The notes: generated from the letters alone by a model not told the origin. A stretch of DNA of 64,000 bases from Paenibacillaceae bacterium (GCA_015057775.1 SVDT01000001.1:31633-95632), one strand, 5' to 3'. Counted from the first letter of the stretch, positions 1 through 8,759 are shown. Program-made: numbers and translations.

Positions 1-96
1 CAGATCAATGAGTTCTATTAATTCCTCTTTAGCAATCGGGCAATCTTGATAGAAGCGGCGGTATGTACGGCATTTGGAAACGAGATCCTTTAACAT
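1..96 (-). CDS. Nitroreductase family protein, N-terminal part (cut by window edge)
   Basis: Only the first 32 codons lie in the window; the gene runs off the left edge. The N-terminus (MLKDLV..CRTYRRF..) is typical of FMN-dependent nitroreductase-family proteins, where the Arg-Ser/Thr-Tyr-Arg-Arg-Phe stretch contacts FMN phosphate. The start ATG at 94-96 is preceded by AGGAGG (105-110 read on minus) and by a good promoter at 142-170. The family reduces nitro compounds, quinones or flavins with NAD(P)H in the cytoplasm; the substrate cannot be told from this fragment. Family call is from the first 32 residues only. Confidence 0.7.
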   Translation of the reverse strand, partial: MLKDLVSKCRTYRRFYQDCPIAKEELIELIDL

Positions 97-505
97 AGTA
101 GATTCCTCCTGTTATCATATTCAATCAGTATTTATTTATAAAGTATAGCAGGTATGAAATTGATCTGCAACGAATAAAAAGGAAATGAATTTAGTAATAT
201 AGCACAAAAATAAAGCTGTTTTAGCCGTTAAAACTAGTGCGTTTTCCGAATAGACAAAATACAAACAAATAGAATAAAAAAAACTCAAGAGCATAAATCC
301 ATAATTTATTGTTAGACATATTATCCCTATTTGTAAATTTAATTAAGAATTTACCACTTTTATATTAAGAAAAAAATCATAATGAATTCATTGACTTTAT
401 TTTCTTAAGGTGTTAAACTGTGTCTCGGCTTTAGAAATTAATAAAAAAAGCCGCGGCATACATATTTAACAATAAACACAGGTAGCCGCAAGGAGGAGAA
501 ATATT
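97..505. other. AT-rich intergenic region without a gene
   Basis: About 400 bases between two divergent genes. It holds the minus-strand promoter at 142-170 and, on the plus strand, a weak promoter candidate TTGACT (391-396) / TTAAAC (413-418, 16-nt spacing). A short inverted repeat GCGGC (453-457) / GCCGC (485-489) sits just before the ribosome-binding site of the next gene. No convincing open reading frame or known RNA is visible. Confidence 0.6.
142..170 (-). promoter_or_regulatory. Sigma-A promoter of the nitroreductase gene
   Basis: On the minus strand TTGCAG (165-170) and TATACT (142-147) are separated by exactly 17 nt, about 45 nt upstream of the nitroreductase start codon. Confidence 0.65.
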
Positions 506-808
506 ATGAAATTAACAACAAAGAAACTGGTACTTACAGGATTAGCAGTATTAACAATGGCAGCAATTTCTGCATGTGGAAGCACAAAGACTGCTGAAAC
601 AACAGCAGCAACAGAAGTTACAACAGAAGCAGCTACAACAGAAGCAGTTACAACAGAAGCAGCTACAAAAGAAGAAGTTACAACAGAAGAATCTTCTGAG
701 TCTGTAGAAGAAACAACTGAAGAAGCATCTGCAAAAGAGTCTTCTGAAGAAGCTTCCAGCGTAGAAGCAACTACTGAAGCTACAGAAACTACAAAGGCTG
801 CTAACTAA
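506..808 (+). CDS. Small lipoprotein made only of signal peptide and Thr/Glu/Ser-rich repeat
   Basis: A 100-aa protein with a lipoprotein signal peptide (KK, hydrophobic core, lipobox ISAC with Cys near residue 24), followed by about 75 residues of low complexity built from TTEA, TEEV, ESSEE-type units, with no folded domain. The same type of sequence forms the linker behind the lipid-attached Cys in other lipoproteins of this window (the amino-acid binding protein at 5940 and the isomerase at 55942). It has its own strong AGGAGG site, 11 nt upstream region, and a terminator directly behind, so it appears to be a single-gene transcript. Function unknown; predicted to be anchored on the outer face of the membrane as an extended acidic tail. 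Confidence 0.65.
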   Translation: MKLTTKKLVLTGLAVLTMAAISACGSTKTAETTAATEVTTEAATTEAVTTEAATKEEVTTEESSESVEETTEEASAKESSEEASSVEATTEATETTKAAN

Positions 809-851
809 TTATTATAGAAATAACAGCTTAGATGGAATGAAAATTTCCGCA

Positions 852-879
852 GGCGGGGACAGATGTCTCCGCCTTTTTT
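852..879 (+). terminator. Rho-independent terminator
   Basis: Stem GGCGGGGACA (852-861) / TGTCTCCGCC (864-873) with one G-U pair, followed by six T (874-879), closing the small lipoprotein gene. Confidence 0.85.
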
Positions 880-912
880 GCGCGCATCTGCTATGCAGAA
901 TGGATTAGTATG

Positions 913-921
913 TGATATAAT
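913..921 (+). promoter_or_regulatory. Extended -10 promoter of the 957-5852 operon
   Basis: TGA-TATAAT (TG at 913-914, TATAAT 916-921) about 36 nt before the first ATG. The -35 position (893-898, ATGCAG) is weak, as is common for TGn promoters. Confidence 0.5.
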
Positions 922-956
922 TTCTCCAAACAGTCATTTGAAGGAGGCAGCTTTTT

Positions 957-1697
957 ATGAAAATTACTTACGTTCATCACAGTGCATTCCTGGCAGACTT
1001 ATGGTCTGCTGCTCTGCTATTCGATTATACCCAGGGTACACTTCCTGACCTGGATACCAATAAACCACTTTTTGTCTTCGCCAGTCATCGCCATGGCGAT
1101 CATTATTCGGATAAAATTTTTGAATTGGGGAACGGACCCAGAGAAGTTCATTATATTCTGTCTGATGATATCTCCAGGAAAAAGATCAGTGAGGAACAAA
1201 GAAGCCATATTTCATTTGTCAAACCGGGAGAAACGCTCACCTTTTCGTATGGTACAGGAGGTAATCTGGCATTAGAAATTACTACCTTTCAATCCACAGA
1301 TGAGGGTGTCGCATTTCTCATAAAAGTGGATGGAACCGTGATTTACCATGCTGGCGATCTAAACAACTGGAGATGGGAAGGTGAGCCAGAGGAATGGAAC
1401 CGGAATATGGCTAAGAACTATTCATTAGAAGTGGACAAGCTGGCAGGAACGAAAATTGATGCAGCCTTTCTGCCTCTGGATCCAAGACAGGAGGAAAACT
1501 TCTATCTGGGTTTTGATGAATTTATGAGAAAGGCGGAAGTAGTGCATGCATTTCCCATGCACTGCTGGGATGATTATTCCGTAATAGGACGTTTAAAATC
1601 AATGGAAGTTTCCATTCCTTACCGGGACCGGATTGTTATGATGGAAAGAGACGGAGAATCGTTTGTTCTGGAACAGGAGCCTCAAATTCATGAATGA
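957..1697 (+). CDS. MBL-fold metallo-hydrolase
   Basis: A 246-aa single-domain protein of the metallo-beta-lactamase fold superfamily. The metal motif HxHxDH is seen as SHRHGDH near residues 42-48, a later Asp-containing strand as YHAGDLNNW, and a C-terminal HCWDDY histidine. These ligate two metal ions in a cytoplasmic hydrolase; the substrate cannot be inferred. The start ATG follows AAGGAGG at good spacing. Its last codons overlap the start of the next gene by 8 nt, so it is the first gene of a tightly packed operon with an amino-acid exporter and pyrC. It resembles the UlaG/YtnP-like general MBL proteins rather than a true beta-lactamase. Confidence 0.8.
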   Translation: MKITYVHHSAFLADLWSAALLFDYTQGTLPDLDTNKPLFVFASHRHGDHYSDKIFELGNGPREVHYILSDDISRKKISEEQRSHISFVKPGETLTFSYGTGGNLALEITTFQSTDEGVAFLIKVDGTVIYHAGDLNNWRWEGEPEEWNRNMAKNYSLEVDKLAGTKIDAAFLPLDPRQEENFYLGFDEFMRKAEVVHAFPMHCWDDYSVIGRLKSMEVSIPYRDRIVMMERDGESFVLEQEPQIHE

Positions 1698-2478
1698 GCG
1701 GAAAGAGGAAGAGCGGGAGGTCTTAGATGCGGCCATGCTGGCCGGTCATATTCTGCTGGAAAATGGTGCTGAGATTTTCCGGGTGGAAGAAACCATGGAC
1801 CGGATCTGCCTTCATTACGGAATTAAATCCTGCAATTCCTTTGTGTTAAGCAATGGGATTTTTACCACCGCAGGAGATGAGAGAGAAGAGATATTTGCAA
1901 AGGTTCAGCACATTCCGGTGAGCGGCACACATTTAGACCGTGTTGCTGCAGTGAATCAGCTCTCCAGGGAGATTGAAGCAGGATCGTTAACTCCCCAAGC
2001 AGTAAGAGAAAGGCTTGATCAGATACAGCGGATGCCTGGAAAGTCAAAGATGATGCAGATTCTTGCATCGGGAGTGGGAAGTGCCTGCTTTTGTTATCTG
2101 TTCGGAGGAAATGTAAAAGATGCAGCAGCTGCATTTGTCTCTGGATTGGTTCTATATGGATATATCATTTTTCTGGCAGGTCCTCATCTTAAAAAGCTGG
2201 TGGCTAATATTGGAGGGGGAGCGCTGGTTACTGCGCTGTGCACTCTCATGTACAAGCTTCGCCTGGGCGAACATTTAAACTTTATGATTATTGGTTCAAT
2301 TATGCCTTTGATACCAGGAGTTGCATTTACCAATGCAATTCGTGATATTGCAGACGGAGATTATATCGCTGGTTCTGTGCGTATGATGGATGCGCTGCTG
2401 GTATTCTTCTGCATAGCCATGGGAGTAGGGCTGGTATTCAGCCTTCTTCACCGGTTTACAGGAGGTGGATTTTTATGA
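1690..2478 (+). CDS. ThrE-type threonine/serine exporter, large subunit
   Basis: A 262-aa protein: about 110 soluble N-terminal residues followed by five hydrophobic segments, ending with the family hallmark MPLIPGVAFTNAIRDI...DGDYIAG. This is the DUF1212/ThrE domain, which with a partner ThrE_2 protein exports threonine and serine across the membrane. I chose ATG 1690 over the TTG at 1663 because AGGAG lies 10 nt upstream and the family starts near this point. It overlaps the preceding gene by 8 nt and the following ThrE_2 gene by 4 nt (ATGA), as expected for translationally coupled subunits. Confidence 0.85.
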   Translation: MNERKEEEREVLDAAMLAGHILLENGAEIFRVEETMDRICLHYGIKSCNSFVLSNGIFTTAGDEREEIFAKVQHIPVSGTHLDRVAAVNQLSREIEAGSLTPQAVRERLDQIQRMPGKSKMMQILASGVGSACFCYLFGGNVKDAAAAFVSGLVLYGYIIFLAGPHLKKLVANIGGGALVTALCTLMYKLRLGEHLNFMIIGSIMPLIPGVAFTNAIRDIADGDYIAGSVRMMDALLVFFCIAMGVGLVFSLLHRFTGGGFL

Positions 2479-2948
2479 TGGCTGTCTGTGAGATGGCAGT
2501 TGCAGCCCTTGGTACGGTTGCATTCGCTCTCCTGTTTGGAGTACCTGCCATATACTACCCTTATTGCGGTTTAATTGGGGGAACAGGCTGGTTCGTATAT
2601 AGCATGCTGGTACAGGGATTTTCAGAGCCGGCATCTGCAATGTTTGCAACCATTGCTGTAATTCTTCTTTCCAGAATATTTGCGGTCAGAAAACAGTGCC
2701 CGGTAACCATCTTTTTGATATCCGGTATTTTTCCATTAGTTCCAGGTGCGCTGGTATATTGGACTGCTTACTATATTGTAACCGACGAAATAGCACTTGC
2801 TGCCCGAACCGGGTTTCTTGCTTTGAAAGTGGCTGTTGCAATCGTGCTAGGTATTGTGTTTGTTTTTGAACTGCCTCAGGGATTCTTCCGTTTTGCAGCA
2901 AAGAAGGATAAACGGGCATTAAAAGAGAAAGGGAGAAAGAAACGATGA
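2475..2948 (+). CDS. ThrE-type threonine/serine exporter, small subunit (ThrE_2/DUF3815)
   Basis: A 157-aa, very hydrophobic protein with four to five membrane segments and the motif FPLVPGALVYWTAYYI, which mirrors the MPLIPG motif of the large subunit. Together the two make up a full ThrE-like exporter that in Corynebacterium is one polypeptide. It overlaps the upstream gene by ATGA and the downstream pyrC by ATGA, so all are translated from one message. The C-terminus is a basic tail (KKDKRALKEKGRKKR) on the presumed cytoplasmic side. Confidence 0.85.
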   Translation: MMAVCEMAVAALGTVAFALLFGVPAIYYPYCGLIGGTGWFVYSMLVQGFSEPASAMFATIAVILLSRIFAVRKQCPVTIFLISGIFPLVPGALVYWTAYYIVTDEIALAARTGFLALKVAVAIVLGIVFVFELPQGFFRFAAKKDKRALKEKGRKKR

Positions 2949-4234
2949 TATGGATTAAAAATGTTCACGTAATTGATCCGGCAACCCGGACAGAGCAGGA
3001 TATGGATATCTGCATAGAAGATGGAATCATATCCGGGATGGGAACGGATCAGAATCCTCCCGGGGCAGGGACTTCAAAAAATGATGTAGTGATCGATGGT
3101 ACCGGTCTTATCGCAGCACCGGGTCTTGTGGACGTACATGTTCATTTCCGGGATCCGGGGCTTACTTACAAGGAAGACATTCAGACAGGTGCAAGAGCAG
3201 CAGCCAAAGGTGGTTTTACAACAGTTGTATGCATGGCCAATACAAAGCCTCCTGTGGATAATATAAAAACGTTGGAATATGTAAAAAAAGAAGGGGAGAA
3301 AACCGGAATCCATGTCCTTCATGCAGCAGCTGTATCAAAAGGAATGAAGGGTCGTGAGCTGACTGATATGGAGGCACTGGCGGCCCATGGAGCAGCAGGC
3401 TTTACTGATGATGGGATTCCGCTGATGGATGCGGAGCTTGTAAAAACAGCCATGGAAAAAGCGGCCAGTTTAAATCTCCCTTTAAGCTTTCACGAAGAAG
3501 ATCCTGCTCTAATAGAGAACAACGGAATCAATCATGGGGCAGTATCCGAACAACTTGGCATCTATGGTTCTCCTGCTGAGGCCGAGGATAGTCTGGTGGC
3601 AAGAGACTGTATGCTCGCTCTCCATACCAAGGCTGCAGTAGATATTCAGCATATCAGTTCTGCTGCATCGGTACGTATGGTACAGTTTGCAAAGGATTTA
3701 GGGGCAGACGTTTATGCGGAAGTGACACCCCACCATTTCACACTGACAGAAGAGGCGGTTCTTTCCTATGGAAGTCTGGCTAAGATGAATCCCCCTCTTC
3801 GGACAGAGGCAGACCGTATGGCTGTAATAGAAGGTCTTAAAAATGGCAGCATTGATATCATAGCCACCGATCACGCACCTCATAGTACGGAAGAGAAAGC
3901 CAGGCCTTTGCTGGAGGCGCCCAGTGGAATTATCGGGCTTGAAACGGCACTTGGGCTGGGAGTAACCACTTTGGTGCGTCAGGGCCATTTAACTATGATG
4001 CAGCTGTTGGAAAAGATGAGTATCAATCCGGCAAAATTATATCGTCTGGACTGTGGGATGCTGAAAACCGGAGGTGCTGCAGATCTGGTAATATTTGATC
4101 CCAACGAGGAATGGACTGCAGGTGAATATGTCTCCAAATCATCTAATTCTCCATTTACCGGGAAAAAGCTTTTTGGAAAAGTGAAATATACCATCTGCAA
4201 AGGTAAAATTGTCTACCAGGATGAACAGGATTAA
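2945..4234 (+). CDS. pyrC: Dihydroorotase
   Basis: A 429-aa class I dihydroorotase, the usual length. It interconverts carbamoyl-aspartate and dihydroorotate, the third step of pyrimidine synthesis, in the cytoplasm. Zinc ligands are seen in DVHVHFRDPG (His65, His67), with further metal/substrate residues in the GGFTTVVCMANTKP stretch and the ATDHAPHS motif near residue 310. The ATG overlaps the ThrE_2 stop by 4 nt. Pairing with an amino-acid exporter is unusual for a pyrimidine gene; no other pyr gene is nearby, so it is likely a housekeeping gene carried in a mixed operon. Confidence 0.95.
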   Translation: MIWIKNVHVIDPATRTEQDMDICIEDGIISGMGTDQNPPGAGTSKNDVVIDGTGLIAAPGLVDVHVHFRDPGLTYKEDIQTGARAAAKGGFTTVVCMANTKPPVDNIKTLEYVKKEGEKTGIHVLHAAAVSKGMKGRELTDMEALAAHGAAGFTDDGIPLMDAELVKTAMEKAASLNLPLSFHEEDPALIENNGINHGAVSEQLGIYGSPAEAEDSLVARDCMLALHTKAAVDIQHISSAASVRMVQFAKDLGADVYAEVTPHHFTLTEEAVLSYGSLAKMNPPLRTEADRMAVIEGLKNGSIDIIATDHAPHSTEEKARPLLEAPSGIIGLETALGLGVTTLVRQGHLTMMQLLEKMSINPAKLYRLDCGMLKTGGAADLVIFDPNEEWTAGEYVSKSSNSPFTGKKLFGKVKYTICKGKIVYQDEQD

Positions 4235-4262
4235 TCGGATGAACATGAGAAAAGGATAAGCG

Positions 4263-5852
4263 ATGGAAATAAGGGCGCAGGACTCTGTTGTCCCTGGGGA
4301 ATTGAAAACAGAGGGGATAGCTGAGGGTAAAGTAAGTGGTAAAGCAGACTTGAATCTGTCTGTTGAAGCATTAAAAGCAAACGAGAAATTAATTGCAGGA
4401 GAAATTGTGCTTAATCAGGTGGCTGCTCAGACTCAGTCTATGAAGGAAGAGGCAAAAGCGGAATCTGAAAAAACTGAAAAATCCAGGTCTGTCAGTGATA
4501 CTGCTTCAGTGAGTGATACTCCTGATATTTGGAATGAGGAAGAGTGGATGGAGGCCTTTCATGAGATAACAGAATGGACTCCATCTGAAACCCTTCCTCT
4601 TTCGGAGGAATTAAAAGAGCTGGCCAAAATATACGAAGAACTTCTTTTGGCTGTTCTCACCCATGGAACGCAAGAGGGGCAGGAAGCCGGGCAGCTCAAT
4701 CAGGAATTGTCTGTGATGCTGCAAAAGCTTTTGATGTCCCGACTTGGAGATCTGGAGCTTCTGTTAAGTAATTACGGATCTGCCTTAAGTATTAATGCAT
4801 TGAGGGCAGCCATCTGCCGAAGTGTTATGGGGAAAAATTTTACGGAGGCAGAGCTGAATCAGATATTCGGACGCAGTAGTGTGGAGGGAAAGCAGTTAAG
4901 TGCTTCTAAGGAAGGCGGAATCAGGACCCCGGTTACTACAGGAGATAATGAAACCGGTATGGGGATTATTTACCAGCCGACAGCCTTCGGAACGATTAAA
5001 AATAATCCCGGATATGCCAAAAATCTGATGGATGAAACTTCTTTAACTATTCTGGAAAAAGGTGGGCCTTTCAAGAAAATAGCTGGAAAATCCCAGGGAG
5101 CCAGCTTAACCATTTCCCCTATGAAAACGGGAAGGGTATATGAAATAAGCGATCTGGAGGCTGCACAGCGGTTTGCGTCCTACATGAACCGGGAAGGAAA
5201 TTTATTCAGGATATCAGGACTGTCTGGTAAAAGCGAAGAGCTCTTGGGATTTTTAGCCGCTCTTATGTCAATAAAAACACAGATCTTTGTATCCAGTCTG
5301 GGAGCGGAAAAAGGGATCGCCATGGATTTAAGAGAAGCCTGTGACCGGATGACCGATGAATTGATTCAGGAAATGGTGAGTCAGTCCTCTCTAAAATATT
5401 CCGGTGTGAGAAAACCAGTTTTTGAAGCAAAGGATGTATACCGGATCTTTTATTACATGATGAATCTATACCAGAACAAGGCAGATGTAAATGAGACGGC
5501 CAATAAAGGGATTCGCTACGCCTATCAGCAGTTTCTAAAGAAAAAAGAAGTTTCAGAAATTAAGGGAGAGCCGGAACCTTTTTTTACAAAAGGTAAGAAA
5601 GAACCTTCAGAGGATTTTAAGGAAGGCAGGAAACAGATAGAACGGGATTGGAATGGATTTACGGAATTTTTAAACAACGGACATTCAATGGATATTCCTC
5701 AGGGCGTTCTGGTGCTCAGTCCCTGGGGGATGCTGGCGGAGCCGGAAGCTTCCAGGGAGGAAAGCGATGGGAATATAAGTCCTGCTTTTTTCCTTGGTGG
5801 GGGCGCAGCCCTTGTAATAATGATTATAATCATTTCTTTCATCTGGTTTTAG
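4263..5852 (+). CDS. Tail-anchored protein of unknown function
   Basis: A 529-aa protein I do not recognise. The first 90 residues are charged and low in complexity (many Glu, Lys, Ser; a VSDTASVSDT repeat), the middle (about 100-440) is predicted mostly helical and globular, and the last 20 residues are one strong hydrophobic segment (ALVIMIIIISFIWF) ending at the C-terminus, so it looks tail-anchored with the bulk in the cytoplasm. There is no N-terminal signal. AAAGGA lies upstream of the ATG and the gene sits 28 nt after pyrC, probably as the last gene of that operon. Overall codon use matches its neighbours. Confidence 0.75.
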   Translation: MEIRAQDSVVPGELKTEGIAEGKVSGKADLNLSVEALKANEKLIAGEIVLNQVAAQTQSMKEEAKAESEKTEKSRSVSDTASVSDTPDIWNEEEWMEAFHEITEWTPSETLPLSEELKELAKIYEELLLAVLTHGTQEGQEAGQLNQELSVMLQKLLMSRLGDLELLLSNYGSALSINALRAAICRSVMGKNFTEAELNQIFGRSSVEGKQLSASKEGGIRTPVTTGDNETGMGIIYQPTAFGTIKNNPGYAKNLMDETSLTILEKGGPFKKIAGKSQGASLTISPMKTGRVYEISDLEAAQRFASYMNREGNLFRISGLSGKSEELLGFLAALMSIKTQIFVSSLGAEKGIAMDLREACDRMTDELIQEMVSQSSLKYSGVRKPVFEAKDVYRIFYYMMNLYQNKADVNETANKGIRYAYQQFLKKKEVSEIKGEPEPFFTKGKKEPSEDFKEGRKQIERDWNGFTEFLNNGHSMDIPQGVLVLSPWGMLAEPEASREESDGNISPAFFLGGGAALVIMIIIISFIWF

Positions 5853-5875
5853 AACCATTATACATAAATTTCTTC

Positions 5876-5904
5876 TTTACAGAAAAACTTTACTGTGCTA
5901 CCAT
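5876..5904 (+). promoter_or_regulatory. Promoter of the amino-acid ABC importer operon
   Basis: TTTACA (5876-5881), 17-nt spacer ending in TGC, and TACCAT (5899-5904), giving an extended -10, 36 nt before the start codon of the binding protein. Confidence 0.55.
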
Positions 5905-5939
5905 GGTAACACATGAAAATAAAGAGGAGGATTTATGTT

Positions 5940-6800
5940 ATGAAAAAAATAGTGATTCTGGCAGCAGCAATATTAGGAACAGCAGCGTTATTAAGCGGCT
6001 GTGCAGGAAAAAAAGAAGCACCTGCGGCGGCAGAGACAACAAAGGCAGAGTCTTCATCTGCAGAGACAACAAAAGCACAGGAAACATCTTCTGCAGCTTC
6101 TGAAAAAGATACGTTTACTGTGGGATTTGATCAGGATTTTCCTCCCATGGGATTTGTGGGAGATAATGGAGAGTATACAGGATTTGACTTAGATCTTGCT
6201 AAAGAAGTGGCAGACCGCCTTGGTAAAAAGTTTGTAGCTCAGCCAATCGCCTGGGACGCAAAGGATATGGAACTGGAAAGCGGCAACATTGACTGTATCT
6301 GGAATGGATTTACCATTACTGGAAGAGAAGATGGTTATACATGGACAAAGCCTTATATGGCAAACAGACAGGTCTTTGTTGTGGCAAAGGACTCCGGTAT
6401 CAAGACACTTGCAGATCTTTCCGGAAAAGTAGTGGAGGTACAGGCTGACTCTTCTGCAGAAGCTGCATTAAAGGATAATGATACATTAGCCAAAACATTT
6501 AAGACACTTCAGACCACACCAGATTATAATACTGCATTTATGGATCTGGAGATGGGAGCAGTAAACTGCGTGGCTATGGATGAGATTGTAGCTGCTTATC
6601 AGATTCAGCAGAGAAAGTCAGATTTCGTAATTCTCGATGAAGCACTTGCAGCAGAGGAGTACGGAGTTGGCTTTAAAAAGGGAAATGATGCATTAAAAGA
6701 CAAGGTGCAGGAGCAGCTGGAGGCAATGGCGGCAGACGGAACCTTAAAGACTGTTTCTGAAAAATGGTTCGGTAAAGATGTAACAACAATAGGAAAATAA
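5940..6800 (+). CDS. Polar amino-acid ABC transporter, substrate-binding lipoprotein
   Basis: A 286-aa family-3 solute-binding protein. The signal peptide ends in a lipobox (LLSGC, Cys about residue 20), followed by a Ser/Thr/Ala/Glu linker, then the SBP_bac_3 fold with typical stretches FTVGFDQDFPPMGF, GFDLDLAKEVADRLG, and the ligand-domain motif near IDCIWNGFTIT. It captures an amino acid outside the membrane and passes it to the permease at 6824. I used ATG 5940 rather than the upstream ATG 5913 because AGGAGG (5924-5929) is 10 nt ahead and the signal peptide begins there. The exact amino acid cannot be read from sequence. Confidence 0.9.
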   Translation: MKKIVILAAAILGTAALLSGCAGKKEAPAAAETTKAESSSAETTKAQETSSAASEKDTFTVGFDQDFPPMGFVGDNGEYTGFDLDLAKEVADRLGKKFVAQPIAWDAKDMELESGNIDCIWNGFTITGREDGYTWTKPYMANRQVFVVAKDSGIKTLADLSGKVVEVQADSSAEAALKDNDTLAKTFKTLQTTPDYNTAFMDLEMGAVNCVAMDEIVAAYQIQQRKSDFVILDEALAAEEYGVGFKKGNDALKDKVQEQLEAMAADGTLKTVSEKWFGKDVTTIGK

Positions 6801-6823
6801 TTGATACTGACGGAGGGGCAATC

Positions 6824-7474
6824 ATGGCTTTTACAAAGATACTTACACAACTGGCAGGAGGAATGTGGGTCAGCATCCAGATTTTTCTGGTAACACTCAT
6901 CTTTTCTCTTCCTCTGGGACTTCTGGTCTCCTTTGGGAGGATGTCAAAAAACCGGGTCATAGAGGCCATTGTTAAATTCTATATTTCAGTCATGAGAGGA
7001 ACCCCTCTGATGCTTCAGCTTATGGTGGTTTATTTCGGTCCCTATTACCTTTTTGGAGTAAAGGTGGGGAACGGATACCGCCTTTGGGCTGCGTTTATCG
7101 GTTTCGTAATCAACTATGCCGCTTACTTTGCTGAAATCTACAGAAGCGGCATTCAATCCATGCCTGCCGGACAGTATGAGGCAGCAAAGCTTTTAGGATA
7201 CTCAAAGAATCAGACCTTTTTTAGAATCATATTTCCCCAGGTAGTAAAACGGATTCTTCCGTCAGTCACCAACGAGGTAATAACTCTGGTAAAGGATACC
7301 TCCCTTGCGTTTACCATCAGCGTACTGGAGATGTTTGCCGTAGCCAAGGCGCTGGCGTCCTCACAGACAAGCCTGATTCCCTTTGTGGCAGCAGGTCTTT
7401 TCTATTATGTATTTAATCTGGTAGTGGCGATGCTGATGGAATACATAGAAAAACGGATGAATTATTACCAATAG
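6824..7474 (+). CDS. Amino-acid ABC transporter permease
   Basis: A 216-aa HisM/GlnP-type permease with five predicted membrane segments. The N-terminal [19 protein letters not shown] segment and the EAA loop ([22 protein letters not shown]) that docks on the ATPase are both present. It follows the binding protein by 23 nt with GGAGGGG as ribosome-binding site and is 11 nt ahead of the ATPase gene. It forms the membrane channel of the polar amino-acid importer, probably as a homodimer since only one permease is encoded. Confidence 0.93.
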   Translation: MAFTKILTQLAGGMWVSIQIFLVTLIFSLPLGLLVSFGRMSKNRVIEAIVKFYISVMRGTPLMLQLMVVYFGPYYLFGVKVGNGYRLWAAFIGFVINYAAYFAEIYRSGIQSMPAGQYEAAKLLGYSKNQTFFRIIFPQVVKRILPSVTNEVITLVKDTSLAFTISVLEMFAVAKALASSQTSLIPFVAAGLFYYVFNLVVAMLMEYIEKRMNYYQ

Positions 7475-7485
7475 GAGGAATCGAA

Positions 7486-8250
7486 ATGCACGTACTGGAA
7501 ATGAACCATGTGGAAAAATCATTTAATGAACAGAACGTCCTTCGGGACATTTCTCTGTCTGTAAAAGAAGGGGAGATTCTTTCTGTCATCGGGCCTTCCG
7601 GTTCCGGAAAGTCCACGCTCCTTCGGTGTGCCACAATGCTGGAACAGATGGATAAAGGAGAACTGTTTTACCTGGGAGAAAAGGCGGCGTGGAACGGAAG
7701 TGATGGAACGACTGTCTATGCTAAAAAGGAAAAACTGAAAGAGATCCAGAAGAATTACGGTCTTGTATTTCAGAATTTTAATTTGTTTCCTCATATGACC
7801 GTTTTAAATAATATAATTGATGCACCAATCCATGTTCAGAAACGGAGCAAAGAGGATGCCATCAAAGAGGCTACGGTGCTCCTTCAGAAAATGGGACTTG
7901 CAGATAAAGCAGATGCCTATCCCTGCCAGCTTTCTGGTGGGCAGTGCCAGAGGGTGGCAATTGCCAGAGCACTGGCTCTGAACCCCAAAATTCTCTTTTT
8001 TGATGAACCGACCTCTGCACTGGATCCGGAGCTGACCGGTGAAGTGCTTAAGGTTATTAAATCCCTTGCGGATCTGCATATTGCCATGGTAATTGTCACT
8101 CATGAGATGGCATTTGCCAGAGATATCTCTGACCGGGTGATTTTTATGGCAGAGGGTGTGATCGTTGAGGAAGGGACTCCGGAGGAAGTGTTTGCGTCCA
8201 ACAATGTCAGGACACAAAATTTTCTTGGGAGGTATGGAGATATTTTGTAG
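7486..8250 (+). CDS. Amino-acid ABC transporter ATP-binding protein
   Basis: A 254-aa GlnQ/HisP-type ATPase. Walker A is GPSGSGKST (near residue 34), Q-loop [10 protein letters not shown], signature [15 protein letters not shown], Walker [14 protein letters not shown] and H-loop VTHE are all intact. Between Walker A and the Q-loop it carries a slightly longer than usual segment ([16 protein letters not shown]...). AGGAGG precedes the ATG. It completes the three-gene importer (binding protein, permease, ATPase) and energises uptake from the cytoplasmic side. Confidence 0.95.
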   Translation: MHVLEMNHVEKSFNEQNVLRDISLSVKEGEILSVIGPSGSGKSTLLRCATMLEQMDKGELFYLGEKAAWNGSDGTTVYAKKEKLKEIQKNYGLVFQNFNLFPHMTVLNNIIDAPIHVQKRSKEDAIKEATVLLQKMGLADKADAYPCQLSGGQCQRVAIARALALNPKILFFDEPTSALDPELTGEVLKVIKSLADLHIAMVIVTHEMAFARDISDRVIFMAEGVIVEEGTPEEVFASNNVRTQNFLGRYGDIL

Positions 8251-8275
8251 GAATATATTTTAATATGATTTTTAT

Positions 8276-8318
8276 AATACCCCGGAATCACATCGTTAAA
8301 ATGTGCTTTTGGGGTATT
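8276..8318. repeat. 18-bp imperfect inverted repeat behind the importer operon
   Basis: Left arm 8276-8293 (AATACCCC ... CACAT) pairs with right arm 8301-8318 (ATGTG ... GGGGTATT), with two G-U pairs and one mismatch and a 7-nt loop. It probably terminates the importer operon, but no clean T-run follows (GTTGATT), so attenuation or a remnant of a mobile junction are alternatives. Confidence 0.55.
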
Positions 8319-8333
8319 GTTGATTATAGTCAA

Positions 8334-8759
8334 ATGGCGTATTATGCCCAATTTATTGATAACCTTTATAAAGTAAAATTAATGAAACTTCTTTGGTATA
8401 CAGATTCTATTTTTTTTAGAAGATGTGGTAAGTCTATGACAGGGTTGGTATACAAACACATGCCTCTTGGAGCACTTCCGATAGGTCATGATGAAATAAT
8501 TTCATTACCAACTGTGAAAGTTATAGATGAGATGATACGTGATGATATATGTTATAGAATCCAGCCCAATAAAGAAGTAAATATATCTGAATTTTCTTTA
8601 GAAGAATTAAGCGTTCTTCAATTGGTTGCCACAACTTTTAAATATTATAATACAAAAGAAATTATTGATTATATGCATATGGAAAAAGCATATAGAGAAA
8701 CAGTGCCAAATCAGATCATTCCATACAGTTTGGCCAGTCAATTAAATGCTTTAAAGTAA
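8334..8759 (+). CDS. Panacea-domain (DUF4065, SocA-like) protein, probably N-terminally truncated
   Basis: About 141 aa matching the Panacea/DUF4065 fold by its conserved stretch LMKLLWYTDSIFFRRCGKSMTG followed by YKHMPLGALPIGHDE. Full-length members carry an additional N-terminal DNA-binding or antitoxin part, absent here. The same frame is open back to 8265 but that part overlaps the inverted repeat at 8276-8318. No ribosome-binding site is visible before ATG 8334 or 8265. The gene is more AT-rich than its neighbours, a sign of transfer. Panacea domains act as antitoxins with many different toxins; no toxin gene is next to it. Likely a remnant. Confidence 0.55.
   Translation: MAYYAQFIDNLYKVKLMKLLWYTDSIFFRRCGKSMTGLVYKHMPLGALPIGHDEIISLPTVKVIDEMIRDDICYRIQPNKEVNISEFSLEELSVLQLVATTFKYYNTKEIIDYMHMEKAYRETVPNQIIPYSLASQLNALK

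Noticed and set aside
601..790. Tandem DNA repeat in the small lipoprotein gene
   Set aside because: The repetition follows from the TTEA amino-acid repeat with varied codons; it is coding low complexity and not a CRISPR or satellite.
5648..6103. 151-codon frame overlapping the 4263-5852 gene and the binding protein
   Set aside because: It is an out-of-frame shadow of two well-supported genes without its own ribosome-binding site.
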